This document shows, piece by piece, positions 19,408 to 28,981 of a DNA stretch of 39,075 nucleotides. The notes beneath the pieces were generated by a model that was not told the DNA's origin, made no database searches, and saw nothing but the letters and a program-made list of their open reading frames with translations. Made by a program: the position numbers and the translations under genes. The stretch spans positions 1 through 39,075 of the forward strand of contig CAVQMC010000018.1 in NCBI GenBank assembly GCA_963713505.1. Direction: 5' to 3'. Positions within the stretch are counted from its first letter, which is position 1; each line of letters begins with the position of its first letter. The stretch is from CAVQMC01 sp963713505. Its GTDB lineage: Bacteria > Bacteroidota > Ignavibacteria > Ignavibacteriales > Ignavibacteriaceae.

Positions 19408-20643
19408 TCAATCCTTATCCTCCGCATCATAATCTAACCTAAACCAAACCGGCCTGTGGTCCGACACTTCATTTATAACCTCATGCCAGTCATGCAGATT
19501 CTTCCATTTTGGTTCTTGATCAAACTCAATGACTCCCAAATCTTCACCGGCTTTTGTCATAGGATTATGAGGCAGTGCATAGCTTGTCTGGTTACTTACC
19601 AGCACTTGATCGTAAACCGGTAAAAGAAAATAATCAGGTCCGGGATTATCCTTTTGCTGCACAGTAGTTCTTATTGATTTTTCACCAATGGATAAAGATT
19701 CTTCAAATAAAATCCTGTATGCTGTTGTGCCTTCAATAATATCTTTAAAGTAATGATGCTGCCCGGTGGGATTTGCATTAAAATCTCCTTCTACAATTAT
19801 ATTCTTCTCCGTATTATTTGGATTGTCTGACTGATCTATGAGCCAGTTATTTACAAACTCCATTTCAGATTTTCTTACTTCACTAATCTTTTTATTATAG
19901 ACTGTGTGTATTGTCATTATTCTAAAATCAAATCCGTTCCCGTCTTTTACTTTAAAGTCTGCGTAAACCGGTACTTGCCTGCAGTTAGGATTATTTATTG
20001 CCGGTGTATCTGCAAAGGTTAAAGGATTTGTAGAATGCAGTAAAATTATTCTGTCTTTATCCCACATAAAACCGTACCGTTCCAGATAATTGTTTTTTGT
20101 AGTATCGGGATTATTTTCATAACCTGTTAAATCACTTGCTGCATAGTCATATTTATATCCTGCTGTTGCAAGATGTGCTTTTATGGAATCAAGTTCCTTG
20201 CTGTAATTTGGTTCGGACAATTCCTGAATTGCAATTACATCCATTTTACTTATTATCTTAGCCATTTCATTGTAATCATGTTCTCCGACATCACCCTTTC
20301 CCAGCCACTTTATATTCCAGGAACCTATAATTAGATCTGTTTTTCTTAGTGAATCACAAGCAGCGGTTTGATCCTCCAGTTTTGTCCATACCTTACTTAC
20401 ATAACCGTCTCTATTTTCACTTAATTCAATTTTATACCAATAAGGTACGGAATCAATAAACCTAGCACTTTCCCCTATTTTAAGTGTACCTATGATATCA
20501 CTTTGAGTATTTGGCTCGGCCCGTACATTTACTTTATCCTGTACTCTTTCACTTGGGACAACATTTTGAGCATAAATTTCAGGTAAAGATATTCCCCAGA
20601 TTATTAATATAACAGCGATGAATTTAATTACTTTACTCATCAT
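19408..20643 (-). CDS. Secreted SH3b plus endonuclease/exonuclease/phosphatase-family protein
   Basis: 411 residues. The signal peptide ends near IYAQ (residue 26). Residues 30-92 form a bacterial SH3 domain (KVNVRAEPNTQSDIIGTLKIGESARF, DGYVSKVWTKL), which usually binds cell wall or protein ligands. Residues 103-405 form an EEP (DNase I-like) domain with the family motifs in order: GSWNIKWLG, AIQELSEP (metal-binding Glu), IHTVYNKK, EGDFNANP and the closing SDHRPVWF with the catalytic Asp-His. The acidic and His residues for catalysis look intact, so I infer a secreted nuclease or phosphodiesterase tethered to the envelope. Substrate (DNA, RNA or lipid) is unknown. Frame intact. It is alone on its strand. 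Confidence 0.82.
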   Translation of the reverse strand: MMSKVIKFIAVILIIWGISLPEIYAQNVVPSERVQDKVNVRAEPNTQSDIIGTLKIGESARFIDSVPYWYKIELSENRDGYVSKVWTKLEDQTAACDSLRKTDLIIGSWNIKWLGKGDVGEHDYNEMAKIISKMDVIAIQELSEPNYSKELDSIKAHLATAGYKYDYAASDLTGYENNPDTTKNNYLERYGFMWDKDRIILLHSTNPLTFADTPAINNPNCRQVPVYADFKVKDGNGFDFRIMTIHTVYNKKISEVRKSEMEFVNNWLIDQSDNPNNTEKNIIVEGDFNANPTGQHHYFKDIIEGTTAYRILFEESLSIGEKSIRTTVQQKDNPGPDYFLLPVYDQVLVSNQTSYALPHNPMTKAGEDLGVIEFDQEPKWKNLHDWHEVINEVSDHRPVWFRLDYDAEDKD

Positions 20644-20762
20644 TATTCCTTAATTATAAGTTATGACTTTTTCTTCTTAAAGCGTTCAGGAAGTTTTACT
20701 ATACTTTTTCAGGCGTAATGTAAGAAATAATTTTTGATTATGCTTGAATAAATTTTTTAAGA

Positions 20763-21017
20763 TTAAATCTTAAGTCTTTCCAATTTCAGCTTATAACTTT
20801 TTAAGTATTTAAACTTTAATTCATCGCTTAAAAATGATTTGGATAGAAGATTTTCCACATCATTTTCTTTCGAAGTTAGGTTATCTATTATTTTATTTCT
20901 GCGGGTGTCTCTTATTCCCAATCTATCTGCAAATAGCACAAAATCGGTTCTTGTATATTTTGATCCGGCTTTAAAGATTTCGGTTTTATAATTACTTTTC
21001 GAAAATTTGAAAATTTT
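20763..21017 (-). pseudogene. HipA-like toxin kinase remnant (C-terminal end only)
   Basis: An 84-residue open frame without a start codon ends at the TAA at 20763. It reads KYTRTDFVLFADRLGIR, then KIIDNL, then LLSKSFLSDELKFKYLKSY and a basic C-terminus. The TRxDF..FAxxLGI helix and the SFLSxELKxxYL ending are characteristic of the extreme C-terminus of HipA-family serine kinases. The upstream kinase core and any HipB antitoxin are absent. The frame is closed by TGA at 21018-21020, and beyond it the sequence is AT-rich with no homology that I can recognise. I treat it as the scar of a lost toxin-antitoxin gene. No promoter is apparent. Confidence 0.55.
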
Positions 21018-21020
21018 TCA

Positions 21021-21342
21021 AACTTAATATTACTCTATCCTAAATTTTTTAAAATATTTCTCAGATTTCCTAATCTACCATTTTACTCATTTCTTAAAAG
21101 ATCTAATAGATTTCATATTTATTTATAATAAGATTCAGAAAATAAGCTTTATCTGTTTTTAAGTTTTTATCTAAACCATGTACATTTAGTTTTATTTAAA
21201 AAATTTTAGTTTTTTACAATTTAATATTCTTTTTTTGATGAATGTTTGAATATTATTTTTACATTAAATAGTCTGATCTTTTGGAGAAGATAAACCTTTT
21301 TTATTAATTTTCCTTATAGATTAAAATAAGGAAATATGTTCA
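21021..21342. other. AT-rich intergenic region upstream of the YncE/phosphoesterase gene
   Basis: I see no coding frame or structured RNA here. It is very AT-rich with T runs. It must hold the promoter of the plus-strand gene at 21343, but no clear TTG/TAnnTTTG pair is visible. An AAGGA at about 21326 is the likely ribosome-binding site. Confidence 0.5.
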
Positions 21343-23802
21343 ATGTCCCTCAAAAAATTAATTCCGGTTTTACTTTTATTTTTATTCTTTTACGGTTGTT
21401 CTGGATCTTCAAATAATTCTTCAAGTGATAATATAAAAATGCCCGGTAAATTTGATAATTACACTTTACTTTCAAACGGCTGGAGATTAACTCCGGCTGG
21501 TCATCAAGTTGGAATTGGTGAACTGCCTTTGAATTTGATAATTACTAAAAATGATAAATATGCTTTAACTTCAAACAGCGGTACAAAAACTAATTCTATT
21601 TCTGTAATCGATCTGCAGAATGAACAAGAAATTCAAAGAATAATTATTGATAAAACCTGGCGCGGAATTGTATTTAATAATGATGATTCAAAACTTTTTG
21701 TTTCCGGCGCCAATAATAATCTAATTTATATTTATAATTTTAATTCAGGTCACTTAACTTTAAGCGATTCAATTGTAATCGGGAAACCTTATCCAAAAGA
21801 AAAAATATCTATTTCAGGGATTGATTACTTAAGCAGTAAAAATTTATTATTAGTTGTTTCAAGAATGAGCAACTCATTTTATATCTGTAATATTGAAAAG
21901 AAAAAAGTAATTAAAACAATAAAATTTGACAGCGAATGTTATGATGTAAAAATAAATCATGCAGGAACATTTGCTTATATTTCATTATGGGCGAATGCAG
22001 AAATAGCAGAAGTGGATTTAAATTCGTTCCGAATAACAAAAACAATAGAAGTTGGCGATCATCCTACGGAAATATTAATAACAAAAAATGATGAAAGACT
22101 TTTTACACCTAACGCAAACAATAATACCGTTTCTGTCGTTGATTTACAAACAAAAAAGGAAACTGAAAAAATAACTTCTTCAGTTAATCCTGATGCACCA
22201 TATGGAAGCACTCCAAATGCAGTGTGCTTCAATAATGACGAAACTGTTTTAATTGTTGCAAATGCTGATAATAACTATTTAGCTTTATTTGATATTAGTC
22301 AGAAAGATAAATCAAAAAGCATTGGATTTATTCCGGTCGGATGGTATCCGACTTCCGTTAAGACAACAAGTTCAAATAAAATAATTGTGGCAAATGCAAA
22401 AGGACTTTCATCAAAACCCAATCCAAACGGTCCCGTTCCGACAGATACTACTCGTAATCCTAATGAACAGTACATCGGCTCTTTGTTTATGGGAACATTA
22501 TCAACAATTAATTTTCCGGATGCAGATACTTTACAGACATACACAAAACAAGTTTACTCAAATACTCCTTATATTCAAGAAAAAAATGTTTCTTTCAATC
22601 AAAAAATTATACCAAAAGACTATGACAATATAGGCAGTAAAAAAATTAAACATGTTTTTTATATCATTAAAGAAAATAGAACTTACGATCAGGTTTTAGG
22701 AGACATTGCAGAGGGAAACGGCGATTCTTCGATCTGTATATTTGGAAAACTGGTAACTCCGAACGAACATAAGCTGGTTAAAGATTTTACTTTATATGAT
22801 AATTTTTACTGCGATGCCGAAGTAAGCGCCGACGGGCATAATTGGTCAACTGCTGCTTACGCCACCGATTTCACCGAAAAAACATGGCCCGTTATGTACG
22901 GCGGCAGAGGCGGTCAATATGAATATGAAGGCGGATATAAAGTTGCTGCTCCTTCTTCAGGTTATATTTGGAACCAGGTAATGGATAAAAATTTATCTTT
23001 TAGAAATTACGGCGAGTTTGTTAGTGCTGTTAAAGGTGATAAAATTACTTACCGGGCAAATGATGAAGATATGAGAAAATATACTAATCCGGAATATCCA
23101 GGATTTAATTTAAAAATTTCGGATGTAGACAGATATAATGTTTGGGAAAAAGAATTTGATGAATTTGTAAAAAAAGATTCACTGCCTGCTTTTAATTTGA
23201 TTCGTCTGCCGAATGATCACACAATGGGAACTGCAAAAAATCAGTTAACTCCTCAAGCTTTTGTTGCACAAAATGATTATGCATTAGGCTTGATGATACA
23301 AAAAATTTCTAAAAGTAAATTCTGGAATGAAAGCATAATTTTTATTCTTGAAGATGATGCACAAAACGGATCCGATCATGTAGATGCACATAGATCAACT
23401 TTGCTTGTTATTAGCCCGTATATAAAAAGACATTTTGTTGATCATACAATGTACTCAACTTCAAGTATATTAAAAACAATTGAACTTATACTTGGTTTAA
23501 AACCGATGACACAATTTGATCTTTCAGCTGAACCCATTTTAAATTCTGTTACTGATAATCCAGATCTGGAATCTTATAATGTAGTTAAACCATTAATTAA
23601 TATTGAAGCTAAAAATCTTGTTAGCGCTTATGGCTCAGAACAAAGTGAAAAAATGGATTTTGCCGTTGAAGATGATATTCCCGATGTAAAACTAAATGAA
23701 ATAATCTGGAAATCTATCAAAGGAAAAGATTCTAAAATGCCGCCGCCGGTAAGAAGTGCATTTGTTAATGTTGTTCAAAAGTTTATTAATGATGATGATT
23801 AG
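21343..23802 (+). CDS. Lipoprotein with YncE-like propeller and phosphoesterase domain
   Basis: 819 residues. The signal peptide has a lipobox ending FFYGC (Cys19), so it is a lipoprotein. Residues about 60-370 form a YncE-type seven-bladed propeller with repeated NDxxLxV and VSVVDLxTKKE blade motifs. Residues about 430-745 form a phosphoesterase of the alkaline-phosphatase superfamily: KHVFYIIKENRTYDQVLGD, SADGHNWSTAAYATDF, LPNDHTMGTA and EDDAQNGSDHVDAHRS supply the metal-binding Asp and His residues. This two-domain architecture (YncE plus alkaline-phosphatase-like) is known in Bacteroidota. It would hydrolyse phosphodiesters or monoesters at the cell surface or in the periplasm. Substrate unknown. 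Frame intact, convergent with the racemase gene. Confidence 0.85.
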   Translation: MSLKKLIPVLLLFLFFYGCSGSSNNSSSDNIKMPGKFDNYTLLSNGWRLTPAGHQVGIGELPLNLIITKNDKYALTSNSGTKTNSISVIDLQNEQEIQRIIIDKTWRGIVFNNDDSKLFVSGANNNLIYIYNFNSGHLTLSDSIVIGKPYPKEKISISGIDYLSSKNLLLVVSRMSNSFYICNIEKKKVIKTIKFDSECYDVKINHAGTFAYISLWANAEIAEVDLNSFRITKTIEVGDHPTEILITKNDERLFTPNANNNTVSVVDLQTKKETEKITSSVNPDAPYGSTPNAVCFNNDETVLIVANADNNYLALFDISQKDKSKSIGFIPVGWYPTSVKTTSSNKIIVANAKGLSSKPNPNGPVPTDTTRNPNEQYIGSLFMGTLSTINFPDADTLQTYTKQVYSNTPYIQEKNVSFNQKIIPKDYDNIGSKKIKHVFYIIKENRTYDQVLGDIAEGNGDSSICIFGKLVTPNEHKLVKDFTLYDNFYCDAEVSADGHNWSTAAYATDFTEKTWPVMYGGRGGQYEYEGGYKVAAPSSGYIWNQVMDKNLSFRNYGEFVSAVKGDKITYRANDEDMRKYTNPEYPGFNLKISDVDRYNVWEKEFDEFVKKDSLPAFNLIRLPNDHTMGTAKNQLTPQAFVAQNDYALGLMIQKISKSKFWNESIIFILEDDAQNGSDHVDAHRSTLLVISPYIKRHFVDHTMYSTSSILKTIELILGLKPMTQFDLSAEPILNSVTDNPDLESYNVVKPLINIEAKNLVSAYGSEQSEKMDFAVEDDIPDVKLNEIIWKSIKGKDSKMPPPVRSAFVNVVQKFINDDD

Positions 23803-23860
23803 AAAATCATATGGAAAATTACTTATAGAATTAATAAAATATTCAATAGTTAATATAAAT

Positions 23861-24559
23861 TTATATTTCTTCACCGAGTGCAAAATCTACAATTGCAGAT
23901 GAATGTATTAAAGTCGTATCGAAAAGCTGAACGGTAGAATCTTTTTGTTTTATAATTATTGGAATTTCAGTACAGCCTAAAATAATTCCTTCCGCACCAT
24001 CATTAATAAGTTTATTTATTATTGTTAAATATCTTTGTTTAGTCTCTTCCTTAAAAATTTCTTTAGCCATTTCATCTAAAATTGAAGAATGAATAAATTT
24101 ACGTTCTTCTGTTTCCGGGATTATAGTTTCTATTCCATATTGGCTTAACTTATCTTTATAAAATGACTGCTCCATTGTTATTCTTGTCCCAAGCAATCCT
24201 ACTTTTTTTAGATTTTGTTTTGCAACAGTTTTAGCAGTTTCTTCCGCAATATTAATAATTGGTACCTTTAATAACTTTTGGATTTTATCCGCAATAACAT
24301 GTGGTGTGTTTGCGCAGAACACAACGCAGTCTGCTCCGGCTTTTTCAAGATTTATTGCAATAACCGAAAACTTCTTTGTTAACTCTCCCCAATCATTCGG
24401 ATCAACAGGCGGATTAAATTCCGCAAAGTTAACTGAATAAAGAAGTATTTTAGCTGAACTGTTTCCTCCTAATTTTTTATTTACCTGCTGATTAATCAGC
24501 TTATAATAATCTAATGTGGAAACCCAGGTTGTTCCGCCTATTAGTCCTAATGTTTTCAT
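23861..24559 (-). CDS. Aspartate/glutamate racemase family protein
   Basis: 232 residues, normal for the family. Cofactor-independent racemases use two cysteines, one on each face of the substrate, and both are present: Cys in DCVVFCANTPHVIAD and in IILGCTEIPIII. The N-terminus IGGTTWVSTLDYYKLINQQ and the KVGLLGTRITMEQSFYKDKL loop match aspartate racemase-like enzymes, rather than the cell-wall glutamate racemase MurI. It could supply D-aspartate or interconvert another acidic amino acid in the cytosol. Specificity cannot be read from the sequence. It is convergent with the phosphoesterase gene, has its own start, and the frame is intact. Confidence 0.88.
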   Translation of the reverse strand: MKTLGLIGGTTWVSTLDYYKLINQQVNKKLGGNSSAKILLYSVNFAEFNPPVDPNDWGELTKKFSVIAINLEKAGADCVVFCANTPHVIADKIQKLLKVPIINIAEETAKTVAKQNLKKVGLLGTRITMEQSFYKDKLSQYGIETIIPETEERKFIHSSILDEMAKEIFKEETKQRYLTIINKLINDGAEGIILGCTEIPIIIKQKDSTVQLFDTTLIHSSAIVDFALGEEI

Positions 24560-24722
24560 TTTAATTGATACAATACCCTTATTTTTAGATGGTAATAAGA
24601 TTAACCATTTTAATGAAAAGAACTAAATAAAATTTTATCAATCATACTAATTTTATCGGGTTACTTTTTTATAAATAAATAGACAAATAGTAAATAAGCA
24701 GGGTTTAATTTTATATGAACCA

Positions 24723-25105
24723 TCAGTTTTGTTTTGAGTTTATTACCAAATCTTTTATATTCTTTCTTAGGCTATGATATCCAACATATTCTGCTTTTAT
24801 TGAATCACATTCGGAAAAGTTGTATTCAATATTAAAATTTCCTTCAGCATTTGTATTAGTCATTTTTTACATGGGAAAAGTGTAATTATTGCACCTATTA
24901 AGAGATTATTATTTGAATCATCAACCACTTTGCCTGTCAGCTTTTATGTTTTTGTATCCTGATTATAAGAATAAGTTAAATCAATTAACTTAACGGAATT
25001 AAAATGTGTCTTTGTATGATCGGTTAAATATTTTTTTGATGAAGAACAAGAATTAAAAAATAATAAAACTAACAGAGGTAAGAAATATTTATAAATTAAT
25101 TTCAT
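24723..25105 (-). pseudogene. Broken small lipoprotein with carboxypeptidase-like domain
   Basis: A start at 25105 gives a signal peptide with lipobox FNSC (MKLIYKYFLPLLVLLFFNSC). The frame stops at TAA 24944-24946 after NQDTKT, but continues in the same frame as KLTGKVVDDSNNNLLIGAIITLF. One base is missing in the T6 run at 24863-24868. Restoring it continues MTNTNAEGNFNIEY...DSIKAEYVGYHSLRKNI to a stop at 24723. The pieces form one carboxypeptidase-like regulatory domain on a lipid anchor, about 127 residues. With a nonsense codon plus an indel this may be decayed, although sequencing errors are frequent here. It is followed downstream by the racemase gene. Confidence 0.6.
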
Positions 25106-25258
25106 TTTGTTTTAAACCAAATATGTTTTTATAAATTCTTTTTTAGAAACTAATTTTTGTGTAAAAATATTCGTTTGCTGAATAAATTCAAAACTTCAAA
25201 CTTATTTTTACTTATTTAATTTTTGATCCTTATCTATTACTTCAAATCAGTATCAAAT

Positions 25259-26076
25259 TCATTGAATTAAATTATAAACTATTGTATGATTAGAAGAATT
25301 GCCGCTTCCATAATAGTCTTTAAAATATACAAGACCGGTTTCTTTTTTTAATTTTATTATTAATTCTTCAGACTGATTATAAACAGCATTAACAGTATCA
25401 TTAGTCGATGGAGAATAATATCTATCAAATAATAGGTGTCGAATTGTTACTTGGGGAATAGTATATTCTGCAAACTAATTTTTTGATCAACGGTCTCATT
25501 AACATTGATAATTTTATGAGCATTGTTTATGTAAGTAGTATCATGAGATAAATCTATGCTAATACCATTAAAAGTTTCTTGAATCTGGTAAGTTGTTAAA
25601 GTATCTGTTTCAATTTTATTAATAACTTCCCAATCTGCTTTTCCGGAATCAGCTTCAAAAATAGTGATATATATTTTATTGTAACTCCATTTATTACCTA
25701 CACTCAAAGGGAAATAGTCAATTTGAATCTTTTTTAGTTTAACATTAATTACAGAATCTTTTTGCAAATCAATTTGAAATGTTGAGTTATGATAGTCCGT
25801 TTGTTCAACATTAATTTGATATGTTCCTGCTTTAAGACTATCAAAACTAAATTTTCCCAATGAATCAGTTGCTATCATTAAATTATTTAAGGTTACTTCT
25901 GCTGATGTTATTGGCTGGGATGAAACGCTGTCTGTTACGGTACCTTGAAATGTAAATAAATCTTCATTTGGAGAAGGAGTTGAAGTTGGAGCAATGCTAT
26001 TTTCTTTACTGCAGCTGAGAAATATAAAAGATAAAATTAAAAATGGTAAATAATACTTTAGATATCTGATGGACAT
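25259..26076 (-). CDS. Lipoprotein with carboxypeptidase-like regulatory domain (one frameshift)
   Basis: Merged product is about 272 residues after adding one G to the G4 at 25453-25456 (plus strand). The lipobox is FLSC (about residue 22), so it is a lipoprotein. A Ser/Thr/Pro-rich linker (SIAPTSTPSPNED) leads into a carboxypeptidase-like fold, residues about 40-115 (GTVTDSVSSQPITSAEVTL, ATDSLGKFSFDSLKAGTYQI, a terminal DSVINVKL). A C-terminal domain starts FPLSVGNKWSYN, a motif of many secreted Bacteroidota proteins, and ends GLVYFKDYYGSGNSS. Start is ambiguous: ATG at 26076 has GGGAG, and ATG at 26088 has GGGGG. Function unknown. Confidence 0.7.
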
Positions 26077-26088
26077 TTTCTCTCCCAT

Positions 26089-26445
26089 TAAACCCCCTTA
26101 AATTTTATGCGCCTTCATTAGTCTCCCATATTAAATTACTAATTGGAAATTAACTATTTAGTAATTTTATAGCAATACAAAAATAGAATTTACAGAGGTT
26201 TGTAAATAAATACGCTTTTAAACTAATTTCATAATAAATTCATAAAAACGGGGAATTTCTTACTTTATTTTTAATTTTTTCTATAAATAATTCACTTTTT
26301 ATATCGATAATAATTATAAAGCATACTTCGTTTTATGGGAGAAGTATATTTAATTGGAATATCTCTAAATAGAAATATTCTATTTAATAATTTGGTAAAG
26401 AATATTATCTAGACAAACTATTGTAATAAAATAATATTTAAATTA
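26089..26445. other. Divergent intergenic region with a TTTACA/TGTAAA inverted repeat
   Basis: This region separates the lipoprotein (minus) from the hybrid kinase (plus). It is AT-rich with no coding frame. An inverted repeat TTTACA-N6-TGTAAA lies at about 26190-26207, and beside it the minus strand has TATTTTTG, a possible -7 element for the lipoprotein but without a -33 TTG. No promoter is clear for the kinase gene. Confidence 0.35.
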
Positions 26446-28929
26446 ATGATTTTTAATAGCGTTATACTCACTTATAATCATCTGCAGTATGGATTTGTAA
26501 ATTTAATTTTAATGACATTTTTATTTTTCTTGTTAGGTTTTTCTTTTTTCCTCGCCTTTTACATCAGATCATTAAAAAATAAATTAAAACTATTGAATGA
26601 AAACGATGATAAGTTCAAAGTAATATTTCAAGAATCGCATAATGCAATATTAATTCTGGAAAATGAAATAATCGCTGATTGCAATCCAAAAGCAGAAGCA
26701 TTTTTCGGACTTTCTAGAAAAGAATTAATTGGAAAACATCCGGCAGATCTTTCTCCAGAATATCAAGCGGATAATAAAAAATCAATAGAAAAAGCAAAAG
26801 AACTAATTACTTCTGCAATAGAAGGAAAAATTACCAGATTTGAATGGCTTCACAAAAAGAATGATGATATAATTTTTGCTGATATTACCTTATCGCCAAT
26901 TATTTTAAATGGTAAAACTTATTTAATAGCATTTCTTTATGATATGACTTCCAGGAAAAATACAGAAGAAATACTGAGAGAGTCAGAATATAAATTTAAT
27001 TCCGCATTTAAATTCAGTCCGCAGGCAATGATCATTACCTCACTTCCCGAAGGAATAATTGTTGATGTTAATGATACTTTCTTAAAAGACACTGGGTTTG
27101 AAAGATATGAATTACTTGGTTGCAAAGTGGAAGAATTAAAATTGTTCACTTCGGAAGAAGAAAGACAAAAATTTCGTAATCTTGTAATAAATAAAGGCGG
27201 TGTTTATGGACTGGAGATGACATTTCAAACAAAATCTAAAAGCATTTTAAATTGTTTAATTTCTGCTTCTATAATAAAAATAAAAAGCAAACCGCATATT
27301 CTTTCATTAATATTGAACATTACTGAAAGAAAAAAAGTCGAACAAGAAATGGTAAAAGCAAAAGAAGCTGCGGAAGCAGCCAACATTGCAAAAAGCGAAT
27401 TCCTTGCAAATATGAGTCATGAAATCAGGACACCGATGAATGCAGTTATTGGTATGACAAGTATATTATATGATACTCACCTTGACAAAGAACAAAAAGA
27501 TTATATTGAAACAATACGGACGAGCGGTGATACTTTATTATCTATAATTAATGATATACTCGATTTTTCAAAAATAGAATCGGATATGCTCGAATTGGAA
27601 AATCAACCTTTTTATGTTCACTATTGCATTGAAGAAGCTCTCGATCTTCTTCAGGAAAAAGCTGCTGAAAAAAGCATTGAACTTGTTTATTCAATTGACA
27701 GCAATACACCAAATTGTATTATTGGCGATGTAACAAGGTTAAAACAAATTTTGGTTAATTTATTAAGCAACGCAGTAAAGTTTACAAATCAAGGTGAAGT
27801 TGTACTTTCGGTTAATTCAGAGAAAATTACGGAAGACAAGTTTAAATTACTCTTTACTGTTAAAGATACCGGAATAGGAATTCCCAAAGAAAAAATGAAC
27901 AGATTGTTTCAATCGTTCAGTCAAGTAGATTCATCTACAACAAGAAATTACGGCGGAACCGGATTAGGTCTTGCTATTTCTAAAAAGTTAGTTAATCTAA
28001 TGAATGGAGAAATTTGGGTAGAAAGTGTACCCGGAAAAGGTTCAACATTTTCTTTTTACATTGTTGCCGATTATTCAGAATGTAAACCCTCAATTTCTTT
28101 AAACGGATTTAAAGAAAAATTATACGGTAAAAAAGTTTTAATTGTCGATGATAATGAAACCAACAGAAAAATATTATCAACTCAATTAAATTCGTGGGGA
28201 CTTATACCATATTCAGCTGAATCCGGTAAAGAAGCATTAAAAATATTAAATGCAGTCGGAGGTTTTGATCTTGCAGTTCTGGATTTACAAATGCCTGAAA
28301 TGGACGGAATTAATTTAGGCATTGAGATAAAAAATATTTCGCGTATGCCGTTGATTTTATTAAGTTCGGTATGCAATATCAGCACTTCGGATAAGAAAAA
28401 TATTTTTTCAAATATACTGAGCAAACCAATAAAACCGGCTCAATTATTTTCCATTATTACGCATATATTTTCACAAGAATATGAACCTACTTTAACATCC
28501 AAACCAAGTAATAAAATTATTACTAATTTATCTGAAGAATTCCCTTTGAATATTTTACTTGCAGAAGATAACATTGTTAATCAAAAAGTTGCAATGTTAA
28601 TACTTGAAAAACTTGGATACAAACCGGATACTGCTGTTAATGGTTTTGAAGTAATTGATGCATTAAAAACCAAAACTTATAATTTGATCTTTATGGATAT
28701 ACAAATGCCCGAAATGGATGGAATGGAAACAACCGAAAATATTCACAATATATACGGAGAAAAATCTCCGAGAATTGTTGCCATGACTGCAGCAGCAACA
28801 AAAGAAGATCGAGATAAATGTTTTGAAAGCGGAATGGATGATTATATCAGCAAACCATTCAGCATTGGGGAATTAACTCAAATCTTAAAAAAAGCATTTC
28901 AAGAATGTAAAGTAGCTGCAAAAGTTTAA
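26446..28929 (+). CDS. Hybrid sensor histidine kinase with two PAS and two receiver domains
   Basis: 827 residues. One TM segment lies near residues 20-42 (LILMTFLFFLLGFSFFLAFYI). PAS1 is about 53-175 (AILILENEIIADCNPKAEAFFGLSRKELIG) and PAS2 about 180-300. HisKA carries His325 in NMSHEIRTPMNAVIGM. The ATPase domain has NLLSNAVKFTNQGEV, DTGIGI and GGTGLGLAIS. Receiver 1 (about 563-680) has Asp613 in VLDLQMPEMDG. Receiver 2 (about 703-820) has Asp751 in FMDIQMPEMDG, and Lys in DDYISKPF. There is no HPt domain, so an external phosphotransfer protein or direct signalling is implied. The lack of a periplasmic domain suggests intracellular sensing through PAS. No DNA-binding regulator is adjacent. 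Frame intact. Confidence 0.92.
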   Translation: MIFNSVILTYNHLQYGFVNLILMTFLFFLLGFSFFLAFYIRSLKNKLKLLNENDDKFKVIFQESHNAILILENEIIADCNPKAEAFFGLSRKELIGKHPADLSPEYQADNKKSIEKAKELITSAIEGKITRFEWLHKKNDDIIFADITLSPIILNGKTYLIAFLYDMTSRKNTEEILRESEYKFNSAFKFSPQAMIITSLPEGIIVDVNDTFLKDTGFERYELLGCKVEELKLFTSEEERQKFRNLVINKGGVYGLEMTFQTKSKSILNCLISASIIKIKSKPHILSLILNITERKKVEQEMVKAKEAAEAANIAKSEFLANMSHEIRTPMNAVIGMTSILYDTHLDKEQKDYIETIRTSGDTLLSIINDILDFSKIESDMLELENQPFYVHYCIEEALDLLQEKAAEKSIELVYSIDSNTPNCIIGDVTRLKQILVNLLSNAVKFTNQGEVVLSVNSEKITEDKFKLLFTVKDTGIGIPKEKMNRLFQSFSQVDSSTTRNYGGTGLGLAISKKLVNLMNGEIWVESVPGKGSTFSFYIVADYSECKPSISLNGFKEKLYGKKVLIVDDNETNRKILSTQLNSWGLIPYSAESGKEALKILNAVGGFDLAVLDLQMPEMDGINLGIEIKNISRMPLILLSSVCNISTSDKKNIFSNILSKPIKPAQLFSIITHIFSQEYEPTLTSKPSNKIITNLSEEFPLNILLAEDNIVNQKVAMLILEKLGYKPDTAVNGFEVIDALKTKTYNLIFMDIQMPEMDGMETTENIHNIYGEKSPRIVAMTAAATKEDRDKCFESGMDDYISKPFSIGELTQILKKAFQECKVAAKV

Positions 28930-28981
28930 AATATATTTACAAAACTTCATTTTTAAGAATCTAAATAAACTTACAAAGTGA

